From Selenomonas timonae (GTDB lineage Bacteria; Bacillota; Negativicutes; Selenomonadales; Selenomonadaceae), in NCBI RefSeq assembly GCF_014250475.1, contig NZ_CP060204.1, positions 2,059,001-2,123,000 on the forward strand: 64,000 nt of DNA, given 5' to 3'. Positions within the stretch are counted from its first letter, which is position 1. The number at the start of each line of letters is the position of its first letter. Under the pieces are notes generated by a model. It searched no databases, was not told where the DNA came from, and was given only the letters and a program-made list of their open reading frames with translations. A program made the translations under genes and the position numbers. Shown here one piece after another: positions 44,043-52,580 of the stretch.

Positions 44043-44363
44043 TTAATGACGCCACGGAGTACGCTTTTGGTAGTCCCGCTTGATGATCTTCACCGCCTGA
44101 TCGTGACGCTTCTGCTCCTCCTTCATCGCGCGGTCATACTTCGCCTGATCGCCGTCGCGGCGGAACTCGAAGCGAATCTTGCGCACGTTCTGCTCATGCA
44201 CACGATCCTCTTCCTTCATGCGGAAGCTGTACTCATTCGACGCCCCATTCTCATAGGAGAGCTGCTGAACGAGCTGCGCGGCCTCTGCAGCCGGTGCTGC
44301 TGTCATGATGCCGAGTCCAATCGCAGCAGCCAGAACCCCCGTGATATATGCCTTTTTCTTCAT
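44043..44363 (-). CDS. Small secreted hypothetical protein
   Basis: 106 residues. MKKKAYITGVLAAAIGLGIM with AEAAQ is a signal peptide with a likely cut after AEA. The mature part (about 78 residues) is highly charged and helical, rich in Arg/Lys/Glu/Asp (EEDRVHEQNVRKIRFEFRR), with no cysteine. It is probably periplasmic. I recognise no family. Confidence 0.7.
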   Translation of the reverse strand: MKKKAYITGVLAAAIGLGIMTAAPAAEAAQLVQQLSYENGASNEYSFRMKEEDRVHEQNVRKIRFEFRRDGDQAKYDRAMKEEQKRHDQAVKIIKRDYQKRTPWRH

Positions 44364-44457
44364 ACTGATCGCCCCTTTTTCATATTATCTCTGCCTCTGA
44401 TACCCTACTGCTTTTTCTTTGGAGCGAATTTAAGAGGAGGTAAACAATGCGTTAAAG

Positions 44458-44650
44458 TTACTTCGCCAGCAGTACAGGGCAATGCGCGTGACGCGTGACA
44501 TGGGTGGACACGCTGCCGAATGCGATGCGCTCGAGTGTGCCGAAGCCGCGCGAGCCCATGACGATGAGGTGACTCTCCTCCTCTGCTGCGACTGCGACCG
44601 TCACCTCGGCGGGATCGCCCTCCTCCACGCGCGTATGCGCGCGCACGCTG
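44458..44650 (-). pseudogene. Universal stress protein C-terminal fragment
   Basis: The frame ends RVEEGDPAEVTVAVAAEEES, then HLIVMGSRGFGTLERIAFGS and THVTRHAHCPVLLAK. This is the C-terminal third of a UspA protein with its G-2x-G-9x-G(S/T) nucleotide loop. The N-terminal part is missing: upstream sequence belongs, in another frame, to an HlyD-like gene. A deletion joining the two genes is the simplest explanation. Confidence 0.8.
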
Positions 44651-45050
44651 CACGTCAATCTGGCGGAACGTCTGCGTCTCATTCGTCCCAACCTCGGCGA
44701 GAGAGATTCCCATCGAGGTTCTGCCCCCCGCAATCTGTGCCTCGATCTGGGCAATCTGCGCATTCACGCGCGCCATCGCGAGCTCGTTGTCCGTCGCGTC
44801 CAGCTCCATGATGACATCGCCCGCGCGCACCTCATCGCCCTCCTGCACCGCCTCGCGGACAAGCCGCCCGCTCACCGAGTCGAACGACATCGAACGACAT
44901 CTTCACCTGCTCCGCCGTGAGAATCCCTTCCTTTTGCCGCACGGCGAGCACAACAGCGTCATTGCCCATATACATGAGCACAAGCCCCACGATGATGAAC
45001 AGCACGATGAATGCAATCCCGACGGGCTTTGCCTTTTTCTTCGGATCCAT
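44635..45050 (-). pseudogene. HlyD-like membrane fusion protein fragment, frameshifted and truncated
   Basis: It starts MDPKKKAKPVGIAFIVLFII with AAAGGGGG upstream and one membrane helix. After QVKMSFD a 10-bp direct duplication (ATGTCGTTCG twice on the minus strand, 44881-44900) shifts the frame. Removing it restores SGRLVREAVQEGDEVRAGD and AMARVNAQIAQIEAQIAGG, a biotinyl-lipoyl half and hairpin start. Homology ends near DVQRA, where UspA sequence begins. It is dead by both a frameshift and loss of most of the protein. Confidence 0.8.
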
Positions 45051-45078
45051 ATATCCCCCTTTGTTTTCCTTTCTCTAG

Positions 45079-45238
45079 GGAATCGCTGATAAAATGAAGT
45101 CCGTCAGATTGGCGCAAATTTTTCGTCCGAACTAGGAGGCAAACCGGACACAGAGTGGTGCTCTGTGGAGGATTTGCCGACGAAGTGCTGGCAAAAAAGA
45201 TGCGTTAAGATGGCGGTGCTGAATTTATCAATGCTTCC
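45079..45238. mobile_element. MITE copy 1 (about 160 bp)
   Basis: The ends are GGAATCGCTGATAAA and the reverse complement of GGAAGCATTGATAAA, near-perfect inverted termini. The interior matches the element at 57723-57884 in opposite orientation at roughly 85-90 percent by eye. An internal hairpin, CACAGAG/CTCTGTG, is present. No protein is encoded. It is inserted into an IS200-type tnpA gene, whose frame runs nine bases into its end. Flanks are CTAG and TTAA, both fitting a YTAR target. Confidence 0.8.
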
Positions 45239-45452
45239 TTAACAGCAGGTGGATATGATCCGGACAGATCTCCCCTTCAATGATCTCTACACCCTTCCAC
45301 GCGCACAACTTTCTTAGGATCTCCCGGATTTCCAGCTGTTTCCCTTCGTAGAATACTTTGCGCCGATACTTCGGTGCAAACACAACGTGATACTTACAAT
45401 TCCACTTTGTGTGTGCTAAACTATGCGTATCGGCATTTTGTTGTTTCAACAT
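45228..45452 (-). pseudogene. tnpA: IS200/IS605 transposase TnpA, N-terminal fragment
   Basis: 74 codons: MLKQQNADTHSLAHTKWNCK, then YHVVFAPKYRRKVF, and ICPDHIHLLL, the HUH metal motif. TnpA is usually about 140-150 residues. Here the frame ends three residues after HIHLLL, inside the end of the MITE. The catalytic tyrosine region is missing, so it cannot transpose. AGGGAGG lies ahead of the ATG. Confidence 0.88.
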
Positions 45453-45519
45453 AATGCTGTTTCCTCCCTAGTGTCTTCACTATTTTTAAGCTGGCAGGCT
45501 TACGCATAGTTTAGCACAC
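45411..45519 (-). promoter_or_regulatory. tnpA 5'-leader/coding inverted repeat that would hide the start codon
   Basis: TACGCATAGTTTAGCACAC (45501-45519) and its perfect complement (45411-45429) flank the ribosome site and ATG of tnpA. In the transcript they form a 19-bp stem holding the start region in the loop. IS200 is known to repress TnpA translation by leader structure; this fits. Confidence 0.65.
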
Positions 45520-45553
45520 TGGGGATTTTCTGTTTACCGCTTAAGCTCTTTCC

Positions 45554-45576
45554 AACCACGCGACTATCGCGTGGTT
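45554..45576. mobile_element. IS200/IS605 left-end hairpin
   Basis: AACCACGCG and CGCGTGGTT form a 9-bp perfect stem with loop ACTAT, about 100 bases upstream of tnpA, where IS200/IS605 left ends carry the transposase-recognised hairpin. Confidence 0.6.
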
Positions 45577-45586
45577 TTCTTTATAC

Positions 45587-45620
45587 AAAAAAGCGCCGCA
45601 CCTCGAAAGGTACGACACTT
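45587..45620 (-). terminator. Terminator after rpsR
   Basis: On the minus strand, AAGTGTCGTACCT pairs with AGGTGCGGCGCTT (with G-U pairs) around a TTCG loop, followed by a T run. Confidence 0.85.
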
Positions 45621-45649
45621 GAGGAAATCACACGGTGATCCCTTATTGC

Positions 45650-45883
45650 TTATTCCGCCGTAAACGGAAGCAGTGCAATATTACGTGCGCGCTTGATAGC
45701 GAGCGTTACCTGCCGCTGATGCTTTGCACAGTTGCCGGAAATGCGGCGCGGCAGAATCTTGCCGCGCTCCGTCGTGAAGCGACGCAGCTTTGCGGCATCC
45801 TTGTAGTCGATATGATCTACCTTGTCCACGCAGAACGAGCAGACCTTGCGACGAGGCTTGCGGCCTCGATCTCGTTTCATCAT
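45650..45883 (-). CDS. rpsR: 30S ribosomal protein S18
   Basis: 77 residues from 45883 (GGAGGG upstream; the next codon is also ATG): [20 protein letters not shown]. The core [20 protein letters not shown] and [20 protein letters not shown] is diagnostic. The first cysteines (CSFC) suggest the zinc-binding form. It is last in rpsF-ssb-rpsR. Confidence 0.96.
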   Translation of the reverse strand: MMKRDRGRKPRRKVCSFCVDKVDHIDYKDAAKLRRFTTERGKILPRRISGNCAKHQRQVTLAIKRARNIALLPFTAE

Positions 45884-45927
45884 TTCGTTGTCCCTCCTCA
45901 TCACGGGATGTACTGAGCGTCAGCCGC

Positions 45928-46374
45928 TCAGAATGGAATGTCGTCGTCAGGAATCACGGGTCCCATCATATCCGGTGCAGCACCGCCTGCGGCGGGTGCT
46001 GCGCTGCGATCCATCGGTGCGTCATAGCCGCCCGAAGAGCCTCCGGCATTCTTCGAATCGAGAAACTCCACATTATCCGCTACAACATCCGTTGCGTACT
46101 TGCGCTGTCCGTCGCTGCCGTCGTAGCTGCGCACCTGAATGCGCCCCTCCACGCCGATGCGGCGTCCCTTCGTCAAATTGTTTCCGCAGATCTCAGCCAG
46201 TTTTTCCCAGCATGTGACGGGAATGAAGTCCGCCGTCTGCTGTCCCTCCTGCTGAGCCGCTCGCGAAAAGCGACGATCCACCGCAATCGTGAAGCGGCAA
46301 AATGCCTTGCCGCTCTGTGTGTAGCGAATCTCCGGGTCGCGTGCAAGGCGACCGATCAGTATGACTCTGTTCAT
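45928..46374 (-). CDS. ssb: Single-stranded DNA-binding protein
   Basis: 148 residues from ATG 46374 (AGGAGAG upstream): MNRVILIGRLARDPEIRYTQ. The OB fold covers about 1-108 (FIPVTCWEKLAEICGNNLTKG, RIQVRSYDGSDGQRKY). A Gly/Ala-rich linker leads to the acidic tip DDDIPF, which recruits repair and replication partners. It sits between rpsF and rpsR as in most Firmicutes. Confidence 0.96.
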   Translation of the reverse strand: MNRVILIGRLARDPEIRYTQSGKAFCRFTIAVDRRFSRAAQQEGQQTADFIPVTCWEKLAEICGNNLTKGRRIGVEGRIQVRSYDGSDGQRKYATDVVADNVEFLDSKNAGGSSGGYDAPMDRSAAPAAGGAAPDMMGPVIPDDDIPF

Positions 46375-46409
46375 CGGTTTGTCTCTCCTGGATGGATGCC
46401 CGTTATCGA

Positions 46410-46703
46410 TTACTCCTCGACGCCGTCCGCACGGACGATCATGTGCTTGAGCAGCTCGTCCGTGATCTTCATCACGCGGTCGCACTCGGCGACGCAGGCG
46501 GGCTCTGCATTGACGTACAGCAGAACATAGTATCCTTCACTGTTGTCCTTGATCTCATAGGCAAGGCGCTTCTTGCCCCAACGATCCTCTTTCTCAATCG
46601 TACCGCCGTTTGCCTGAATGAGCTTCGTGAACTTCTCGATGACGGCGTTTGTCGCTTCTTCCTCCATCGGCTTCACAATAAATATGACTTCGTACAATCT
46701 CAC
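46410..46703 (-). CDS. rpsF: 30S ribosomal protein S6
   Basis: 97 residues from GTG 46703 (GAGGAGGTG upstream): [12 protein letters not shown]. The region [20 protein letters not shown] followed by GYYVLLYV is typical of S6. It heads the rpsF-ssb-rpsR operon; S6 and S18 bind as a pair in the 30S subunit. Confidence 0.96.
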   Translation of the reverse strand: MRLYEVIFIVKPMEEEATNAVIEKFTKLIQANGGTIEKEDRWGKKRLAYEIKDNSEGYYVLLYVNAEPACVAECDRVMKITDELLKHMIVRADGVEE

Positions 46704-46728
46704 GAAATCACCTCCTCTTCGGTCTTTG

Positions 46729-46749
46729 GCCGCCGCTCATGTCGGCGGC
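46729..46749 (-). promoter_or_regulatory. Hairpin in the rpsF leader, possible S6:S18 autoregulatory site
   Basis: GCCGCCG and CGGCGGC form a 7-bp stem around ACATGAG just ahead of the rpsF ribosome site. rpsF leaders in many bacteria bind the S6:S18 complex through a stem with conserved CCG; this hairpin fits loosely. Confidence 0.4.
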
Positions 46750-46806
46750 AGAGTTATTCTTATGCAAGCGCGCACGAAAGACGCACACGCTCACGCGACA
46801 GGGGTT

Positions 46807-46835
46807 AGTATAACACGTTTAAGGACTCCGCGCAA
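46807..46835 (-). promoter_or_regulatory. Promoter of rpsF-ssb-rpsR
   Basis: TTGCGC (46830-46835) and TATACT (46807-46812) on the minus strand are spaced 17 bp, about 100 bases before rpsF. Confidence 0.65.
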
Positions 46836-46903
46836 GGATTTTCGATGTTCGATTTCACAGTTCCGGAAAAAACACTCACGATTGCCCAGATATGCCAGAT
46901 ACT

Positions 46904-47128
46904 TTAGGGAAGATATCGTTTCCTGCCATCCGGAAGTGTAAACCAATGCACTGAGGGCTCAGGATTCCTTTTTTGATTGTATTGCTTGCAAAAGAACATG
47001 AAAATACGCTTTACAGTCACAAAAATGATTTTTATGATCCAAAACAGGAAACAAAAGATCAAACCTGCAACCAGAAAACATATTAGTATTGTGCCGCATA
47101 CATATAAAGCCCCCAACAAGAATCCCAT
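46904..47128 (-). CDS. Small hypothetical membrane protein
   Basis: 74 residues from ATG 47128 (GGAGG five bases upstream): MGFLLGALYVCGTILICFLV. Two hydrophobic segments cover about 3-42, followed by a basic tail (KRIFMFFCKQYNQKRN) and a C-terminus with PDGRKRYLP. I recognise no family. It follows the restriction gene by 46 bases and may be a passenger of that transcript. Confidence 0.5.
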   Translation of the reverse strand: MGFLLGALYVCGTILICFLVAGLIFCFLFWIIKIIFVTVKRIFMFFCKQYNQKRNPEPSVHWFTLPDGRKRYLP

Positions 47129-47174
47129 CTTCTCCTCCAATCAACAATCATTATTGCACAGAATGATATCTTCC

Positions 47175-50100
47175 TTAATCATTGGAGATAGAGAAACACT
47201 CCTCCACCAGTTCCGTCAGCCGTCCCTCCTTTGCCGCCTGTGCTGCATCTGCCTGAACGAAATTCTTCGTCTCCAAGCGCATCTTCTCATCAAAGCCCAG
47301 AATATAGTTCGTCGCGATGAGGTAGATGATGCGCGTCGGTGCCATCCCATAGACCTGATGCTGCAGAATATGCCGAATACGCTCCGCGTCGTTCGGGTAT
47401 TCTGCTTTTATTTTGTCCGAGTGATAGAGCCGCTTCACAATCTCCGTGATGTAAAGCCCCGACTTCATATAGAGATCGGCAAACGTGTGCGTCGGATCGT
47501 CGTAGCAGCCGGGATTCTCCCGTTCGAGCGCGTCCACCATCTGCCGCACGACGCGGCGCGGCGTAAAGATCTGGTTCGTCTTCTGCGGCGGGATATAGTC
47601 AAAGATATCCTCGGTATGCCCCTCGTCAAAGTAGTTCGCCAGCTCCTCTTTCTTCCGCCAGAACTCGGCGATCGAGTCGTTAAAGACCACCTCATCGAAG
47701 ATATGACCTGCAAACTGCTCCTCCATGCCCGTCTCGGGATTGCGATACGTCCCGCCATCACGCAGAAAGCGAAAATCTTCCTCGCTGATGCCCGTGACCT
47801 CCTCAAACACATCATCATCCGTATAGTCGTCGAAATTCGCAAGTGTCATATTCTCATCGCCATACGCCATGATAAAGCTCGGAATCGTCCGCGAGAATCC
47901 GCGCAGCCGCGCACGCACCTCATCCTCCACCGTGCGCTTCTTCTCCTCTGCCTTCACACGCTCCATGCGCTCCACGAGCTCGGCGGGCTTGTTCTCGATC
48001 GTCTCCTTGACCACGACCGCCGCCGATGCCTTGAGCGCATCCAGTGCCTCGGAAATGCGTGCATCAAAACTCTCCTCCGCCGCCTGCACCTCCGCCTGCG
48101 TCTCGGCAGCGGCACGCTGACGCATGAGCTCCGCCCGTGCGATGTTCTCCTCCTGCACATAGTCCCCGCGCAGCTCCTCAAGCCGCCGATCAATCTCACG
48201 CTCCGTCTGCTCCAGGAGACGCTTCCGCACACCTGCCTTGACCTCATAGGCATCCGCCACAGGCGCGACAATCTCCGTGCGCACCTTCTCCTTCACCGTC
48301 GCTGCCAGCTGCTCCATCGACGCCTGTACCGCCGCAGCCCCGTCGCTCACAGCAATACCGTCGATGTGCGGCGCGATTTGCTCCTCGATCTCAGCATAGT
48401 GCTTCGCACCAAAAATATCCTGCGTCCTGCCGATCACAATCTCATTGGAGATCGCCGCATCACCGTTCTCATCCACCGCAACGGACGAGAGATCATCGAG
48501 CGGCGGCGCATTGTTTTTGCGCGGCTCCTCCTGCGCCGGTGTCAGCTTCTCCATGATCTCACGCACAATCGCGGGCGCACCAAAGACATTTCCAATGTTC
48601 TGAAACAGGAAGTTCGACAGGAAACCGCGCCGTACCACCTCCATACTCTTGAGCCTTCTCGGAATGGACAGCACCTGTGCTGCATCCAGCTGCACCATCC
48701 GCCCCGCCTCATCCTCGCCAAGCACGGGGAAGAAGTTCAGCAGACGGCGGATATTCGTCTCACGCGCCTCCCCCGTTCCACGCCCGTCGGCAGTCTCTGG
48801 CGAGAGATTGTTTGCGAACTCGTCAAAAATGATGAGCGTTCGTGCGGGGTCGAAGTCAAAGACATACGCCCGCTCCTTACGCATACGTTGTCCGTTGACC
48901 GTCAGCGTACACGGATTCTGCGCACGAAATGCCGCCTGCATATAGGAGGACGGACTCTGCAGATTGCACAGCATCAGCACGCCGCACCACTCCGGGATCG
49001 TCACCCCCACCGTCAGCTGCCCCACACTCAGAGTAATCGTCCGTGCGTGTTTACGGATTGTCTCGCGCACACGGTCATACGCCGCATCATTCGCACGCAC
49101 ATCATCGAGCGCACCGTCCCCCGCCGCGAGCACGACCTCATAGTCCCGAAACACGGGATCTTCCCGCAGCAGCCGCGCCAGAGCCTTTGCACTCGCAACG
49201 CGGTTCAGCAGCCAGAGCGTATGCGGCAGCTCCCTCCGCAGTTCCTCCGTCGAGAACGGATATTTTTCATTCGTACGGAGCGCATGAAGGAACTTCCGAA
49301 TCTCCGCCTCGTGGACGAATCGCCCGCCCTCATTTGTGGCAAAGAACTCGTTCAGATCAAAGGCGTAGTCCACGCTCTCATCATCGAGCTCCATCCCCTG
49401 CCGCAGATTATCTGCAATCATCGGCGAGAGCTGATACGTGAACATCGAGAGCTGCGGCAGCGGCTCATAGGGATTGTACCCGTCCCCCGTCCAGTGCGCC
49501 TTTGCCTCCTGCTCGTCCGCATACGACCAGTTGTAGATCTGATCAGCTGCGAACTGCGCACTCGCAAGAGCCTTGAACGGAGTCCCGGAGAGATAGAGCG
49601 TATGCGCACGATGAATCTGACGAAACGCACGCTCCGTGCGCATCGTATCCACGCCCTCCTGCGCCTCGTCCACAATCAGGAGATCAAAGGAGAGCTCGCT
49701 CATCCAGCGCAGCTTGTCAAACTCCCCGCCGAAATACACCGAGCCCTTGAGCCCCTGCAGGGACTCGAACGCCACCATGCCGATCTCCTCTACATTCGGC
49801 AGCGACGTATATGCCTCGCGGCTGAGAACTCCTGCACGGGAGCGCAGAGCCTCCGTATCCGAGACAAAGGCGAGCTCACCACGCCACGCGATGAAGCGGT
49901 GAAAATCCTCCGCCCACGAGTTCGCAATGCTCGGGCGATTCGTCACGATCAGCACCTTCGTAAAGCCCATCCTGCGAATGAGATCGTACGAGGTTAGCGT
50001 CTTTCCAAAACGGGGCTTCGCATTCCAGAGAAACTCCGTCCCGCCATTCTTGAAGTAGTCCGCCGTCATCTGCACGGCGTCCTCCTGCTCGCAGCGCAGT

Positions 50101-50474
50101 TCGTAGGTATGCTTCTCCCCCGCCTGTGGTGCTTTGCGGCTCGCAAAGCGGTGAAAATGTCCGAGCAGCGTCATACCGTCCGCATGAAACCACTCCGTAT
50201 GCGGCTCACGCGCCACCTGCAAAGATTCCAGATAGGCATGAAAATCGTGGTCGGTGAAGTATTCGCCCGAGCTGTCCTTATACATTGCATTATCCGCCCA
50301 CGCGAGTTCCCAGTGAATATGCGCCGTATGCGTCTGCTGGGCGATGCGCTGCTCGACCGTCTGGCGCTCCGTATAGCCGACCTTCGTCCAGCCCTCGTGA
50401 TAGGAGACACCAGGTGTGTTGTAGGCATAGATCATCGGGACAATACGCGCAAACGAGTTGATCTGCACCGCCAT
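47175..50474 (-). CDS. Restriction-type helicase with an N-terminal GIY-YIG-like domain and a methylase-like C-terminus
   Basis: 1099 residues. An N-terminal GIY-YIG-like or T5orf172-type nuclease domain (about 14-95) has IYAYNTPG...GWTKVGYTERQ. The superfamily 2 helicase core has NAKPRFGKTLTS (Walker A, 157-159), VDEAQEG (269-272), LYLSGTPFKAL, and a late motif QAAFRAQNP. A long Glu/Ala-rich coiled coil lies about 720-880. The C-terminus has NQIFTPRRVVRQMVDALE and FADLYMKSGLYITEIVKRLY, an N6-methylase-like region without NPPY. The start ATG shares a base with the methyltransferase stop (TGATG). It is probably the restriction subunit of a two-gene system. Confidence 0.8.
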   Translation of the reverse strand: MAVQINSFARIVPMIYAYNTPGVSYHEGWTKVGYTERQTVEQRIAQQTHTAHIHWELAWADNAMYKDSSGEYFTDHDFHAYLESLQVAREPHTEWFHADGMTLLGHFHRFASRKAPQAGEKHTYELRCEQEDAVQMTADYFKNGGTEFLWNAKPRFGKTLTSYDLIRRMGFTKVLIVTNRPSIANSWAEDFHRFIAWRGELAFVSDTEALRSRAGVLSREAYTSLPNVEEIGMVAFESLQGLKGSVYFGGEFDKLRWMSELSFDLLIVDEAQEGVDTMRTERAFRQIHRAHTLYLSGTPFKALASAQFAADQIYNWSYADEQEAKAHWTGDGYNPYEPLPQLSMFTYQLSPMIADNLRQGMELDDESVDYAFDLNEFFATNEGGRFVHEAEIRKFLHALRTNEKYPFSTEELRRELPHTLWLLNRVASAKALARLLREDPVFRDYEVVLAAGDGALDDVRANDAAYDRVRETIRKHARTITLSVGQLTVGVTIPEWCGVLMLCNLQSPSSYMQAAFRAQNPCTLTVNGQRMRKERAYVFDFDPARTLIIFDEFANNLSPETADGRGTGEARETNIRRLLNFFPVLGEDEAGRMVQLDAAQVLSIPRRLKSMEVVRRGFLSNFLFQNIGNVFGAPAIVREIMEKLTPAQEEPRKNNAPPLDDLSSVAVDENGDAAISNEIVIGRTQDIFGAKHYAEIEEQIAPHIDGIAVSDGAAAVQASMEQLAATVKEKVRTEIVAPVADAYEVKAGVRKRLLEQTEREIDRRLEELRGDYVQEENIARAELMRQRAAAETQAEVQAAEESFDARISEALDALKASAAVVVKETIENKPAELVERMERVKAEEKKRTVEDEVRARLRGFSRTIPSFIMAYGDENMTLANFDDYTDDDVFEEVTGISEEDFRFLRDGGTYRNPETGMEEQFAGHIFDEVVFNDSIAEFWRKKEELANYFDEGHTEDIFDYIPPQKTNQIFTPRRVVRQMVDALERENPGCYDDPTHTFADLYMKSGLYITEIVKRLYHSDKIKAEYPNDAERIRHILQHQVYGMAPTRIIYLIATNYILGFDEKMRLETKNFVQADAAQAAKEGRLTELVEECFSISND

Positions 50475-52456
50475 CACGTCATCTCCTTTACATGGGACTC
50501 GATAAAGGCAATCTCCTCCGCCGAGAGTCCGTACTTCGCATAGAGTTGTCGGTCAATCTCCGCAACGGACTGCGACCAGTCAATATCCGAGGAGGATGTG
50601 AAGTCTTGAAGGGGAACATAAATCCATTTTGATTTTGGGTTATGCTGCGTAACTTTAAGTACGCCAAGCATGGTACGCGCAAATTTACTCTTAACATATT
50701 TCAGGCAATTCGCTGCTTCTCCTTCTGTTGCAAATGCACCAATGCTTAAGAAGGTTTCAGTAGCCCCTATGAGGGGAGCCCCTATGAGGGGCGTACTTAG
50801 CACCTCACCTAACGCTCCAGAACCGTTTGCAGCGGGTACAAACACCTTGAACGCATAAAAACTATCCGGCAGGTCGTGATAATCCAGTTGTGCCCAATAC
50901 CAGACCCTCTTTCCTTTCACCAAGCCTAAAAATTGTCCGTATTCTTTTTCACTGTCAGGCTTTGTCTCATAGTAAACGATGTTTTTCAGCTTGTTGAATA
51001 CATTCGCTTTCAAATCTTTTTTATGTCCTTTGGATTGAATATCCTCGATTTCGGGGTGTTTTTTTAGTGCCAAGTCCGATATTTGATATGCGCCGTATCC
51101 TGTTATAACACTTGCTAAGAATTTATTTGCACTCAAGCGAACTTTATGGAGAATACTATTTAACTCGGGAAACGGCGTAAATGTTCCAATCGGCTCAAAT
51201 GTTTTTCGTGCATCGCAATATGTAATAACAACCCCGCCTTTGATATCCGTATTAGGGAATATCTTCGCACTGTTCGCTTCGTAAAAGAGCACCTTAAAAT
51301 GTTCATCTCTGAGCATCTTTTTATTCCAGTCATTCGACGTACTGCCTGCATTAAACAGGAAACGAGCAGGGTGAATCAAAGAAACCCTATCCGATACTTT
51401 ACGCGCCTCGTCGATGAACAAATGGTAAACAGGCTTTGCATATTTACCATTGTCGCCCGAGTTGTTAAAGTCCTCGTTATACGGCGGATTTCCAATCACA
51501 AAATCAAACTTCATTGTTCTTCCCCCCGTATTCACTCTACGATACTCCAATCCGCTCTGCCGCCGCCAGTCATAGATGCAGACGGGCGGTGCTTCCTCGC
51601 TGTGTGCAGGAAAGAGACTGAATGTCTCCACCTCCTCGGGCAGCTCAAAGAGTGGCAACTCCATCGCCTCATGTTCTGCCGACACACAGGGAATCGTCCC
51701 GCGAATCCCGTCCATCTGCCAGAGATTCCAGACGATCGTCCGCACAATCGCACGGTATTCGCGCTCCGTCGGTTTGCGCCGCCATCGTGCACGCAGATAT
51801 TCCTCGAATGTCATGAGGAGATTCACACGCGCAATCAGCAGGTTATCCCCTTGGAATTCATAGCCGTATGTCGCCTGATACGCACGCAGAGCCCACTTCA
51901 TCCATGCCGTTTCATCGACAGCATTCTCCGTCACCACGCGCAGCTTGCGGTCAAGGATGCCCTGCCGCTCGGCGAGGGGGACGCTCTCCATCGTCGCGAC
52001 ATCGTAGCGGTGCACGAGATAGGGTGCCTCACCGCAGGTGATCTCAAGCCGCCGCGCATCAACATAGTGCTGCCATTTCCGCCGCCGAGGAAAGCTGACG
52101 CGCTCCGCAGGAACACCATCCTTCATAAACGGATCATCCCCGCCGAAGTAGACCGCATCCGCTTCTGCAATCATCCTGTGGCAGATGGATAGCGGCGTAA
52201 ACACCTCTGCATGACGACGCGTCCGCTCCGACTGCTGCTCCATCTCCTTGCGTGCACGCGTCTTGATCACATCCGAGTGCTCTCCCGTGATGAGCACGGG
52301 TCGGATTTCCTGCGTCTGCTCGTAGGAATAGCCGAGCGCACGATAGGCATCGGTCGCCCAGAGAATATTTCGCTTTGTCGTCTTATCTGCCAGCAGCGGT
52401 GCAAGCAAGCCCTTCGCATTCAGCCGCAGTATTTCATCCTGTATCCCAACGAGCAA
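50474..52456 (-). CDS. Eco57I-like N6-adenine DNA methyltransferase
   Basis: 660 residues from TTG 52456 with GGAGGTG upstream. HAEVFTPLSICHRMI opens the methylase fold, LEITCGEAPYLVHRYDV (138-152) takes the SAM-binding place, and FDFVIGNPPYNEDF holds the catalytic NPPY (323-326). The C-terminal third is probably target recognition and contains a duplicated LIGAP block. It should protect host sites from the coupled restriction helicase. Confidence 0.85.
   Translation of the reverse strand: MLVGIQDEILRLNAKGLLAPLLADKTTKRNILWATDAYRALGYSYEQTQEIRPVLITGEHSDVIKTRARKEMEQQSERTRRHAEVFTPLSICHRMIAEADAVYFGGDDPFMKDGVPAERVSFPRRRKWQHYVDARRLEITCGEAPYLVHRYDVATMESVPLAERQGILDRKLRVVTENAVDETAWMKWALRAYQATYGYEFQGDNLLIARVNLLMTFEEYLRARWRRKPTEREYRAIVRTIVWNLWQMDGIRGTIPCVSAEHEAMELPLFELPEEVETFSLFPAHSEEAPPVCIYDWRRQSGLEYRRVNTGGRTMKFDFVIGNPPYNEDFNNSGDNGKYAKPVYHLFIDEARKVSDRVSLIHPARFLFNAGSTSNDWNKKMLRDEHFKVLFYEANSAKIFPNTDIKGGVVITYCDARKTFEPIGTFTPFPELNSILHKVRLSANKFLASVITGYGAYQISDLALKKHPEIEDIQSKGHKKDLKANVFNKLKNIVYYETKPDSEKEYGQFLGLVKGKRVWYWAQLDYHDLPDSFYAFKVFVPAANGSGALGEVLSTPLIGAPLIGATETFLSIGAFATEGEAANCLKYVKSKFARTMLGVLKVTQHNPKSKWIYVPLQDFTSSSDIDWSQSVAEIDRQLYAKYGLSAEEIAFIESHVKEMT
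50762..50791. repeat. Two perfect 15-bp tandem repeats inside the methyltransferase gene
   Basis: AGCCCCTATGAGGGG occurs twice back to back; each unit holds the dyad CCCCTATGAGGGG. It encodes LIGAPLIGA. Loss or gain of one unit would keep the frame and change the recognition region by five residues. Confidence 0.9.
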
Positions 52457-52580
52457 GGCACACCTCCATTCATCATCTCTTCATTTCTTTTTTATTTTAT
52501 CACACGAACCACTTCTATCGCTAGAGCGAATTAGTTGCCAAAGAAAACATTTCATGTAGATTCTCTGCGAACAATATAGC

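Noticed and set aside
44432-44453. A plus-strand ribosome site followed by ATG CGT TAA
   Set aside because: GAGGAGGTAAACA leads to a two-codon frame that stops at once; it lies in the gene-debris zone and is probably chance or residue of a lost gene.
46977-49997. A 1006-codon open frame on the plus strand opposite the restriction helicase
   Set aside because: It is the antisense shadow of a convincing gene in GC-rich DNA; it has no recognisable motif, an abnormal His/Arg/Leu-rich composition and no ribosome site.
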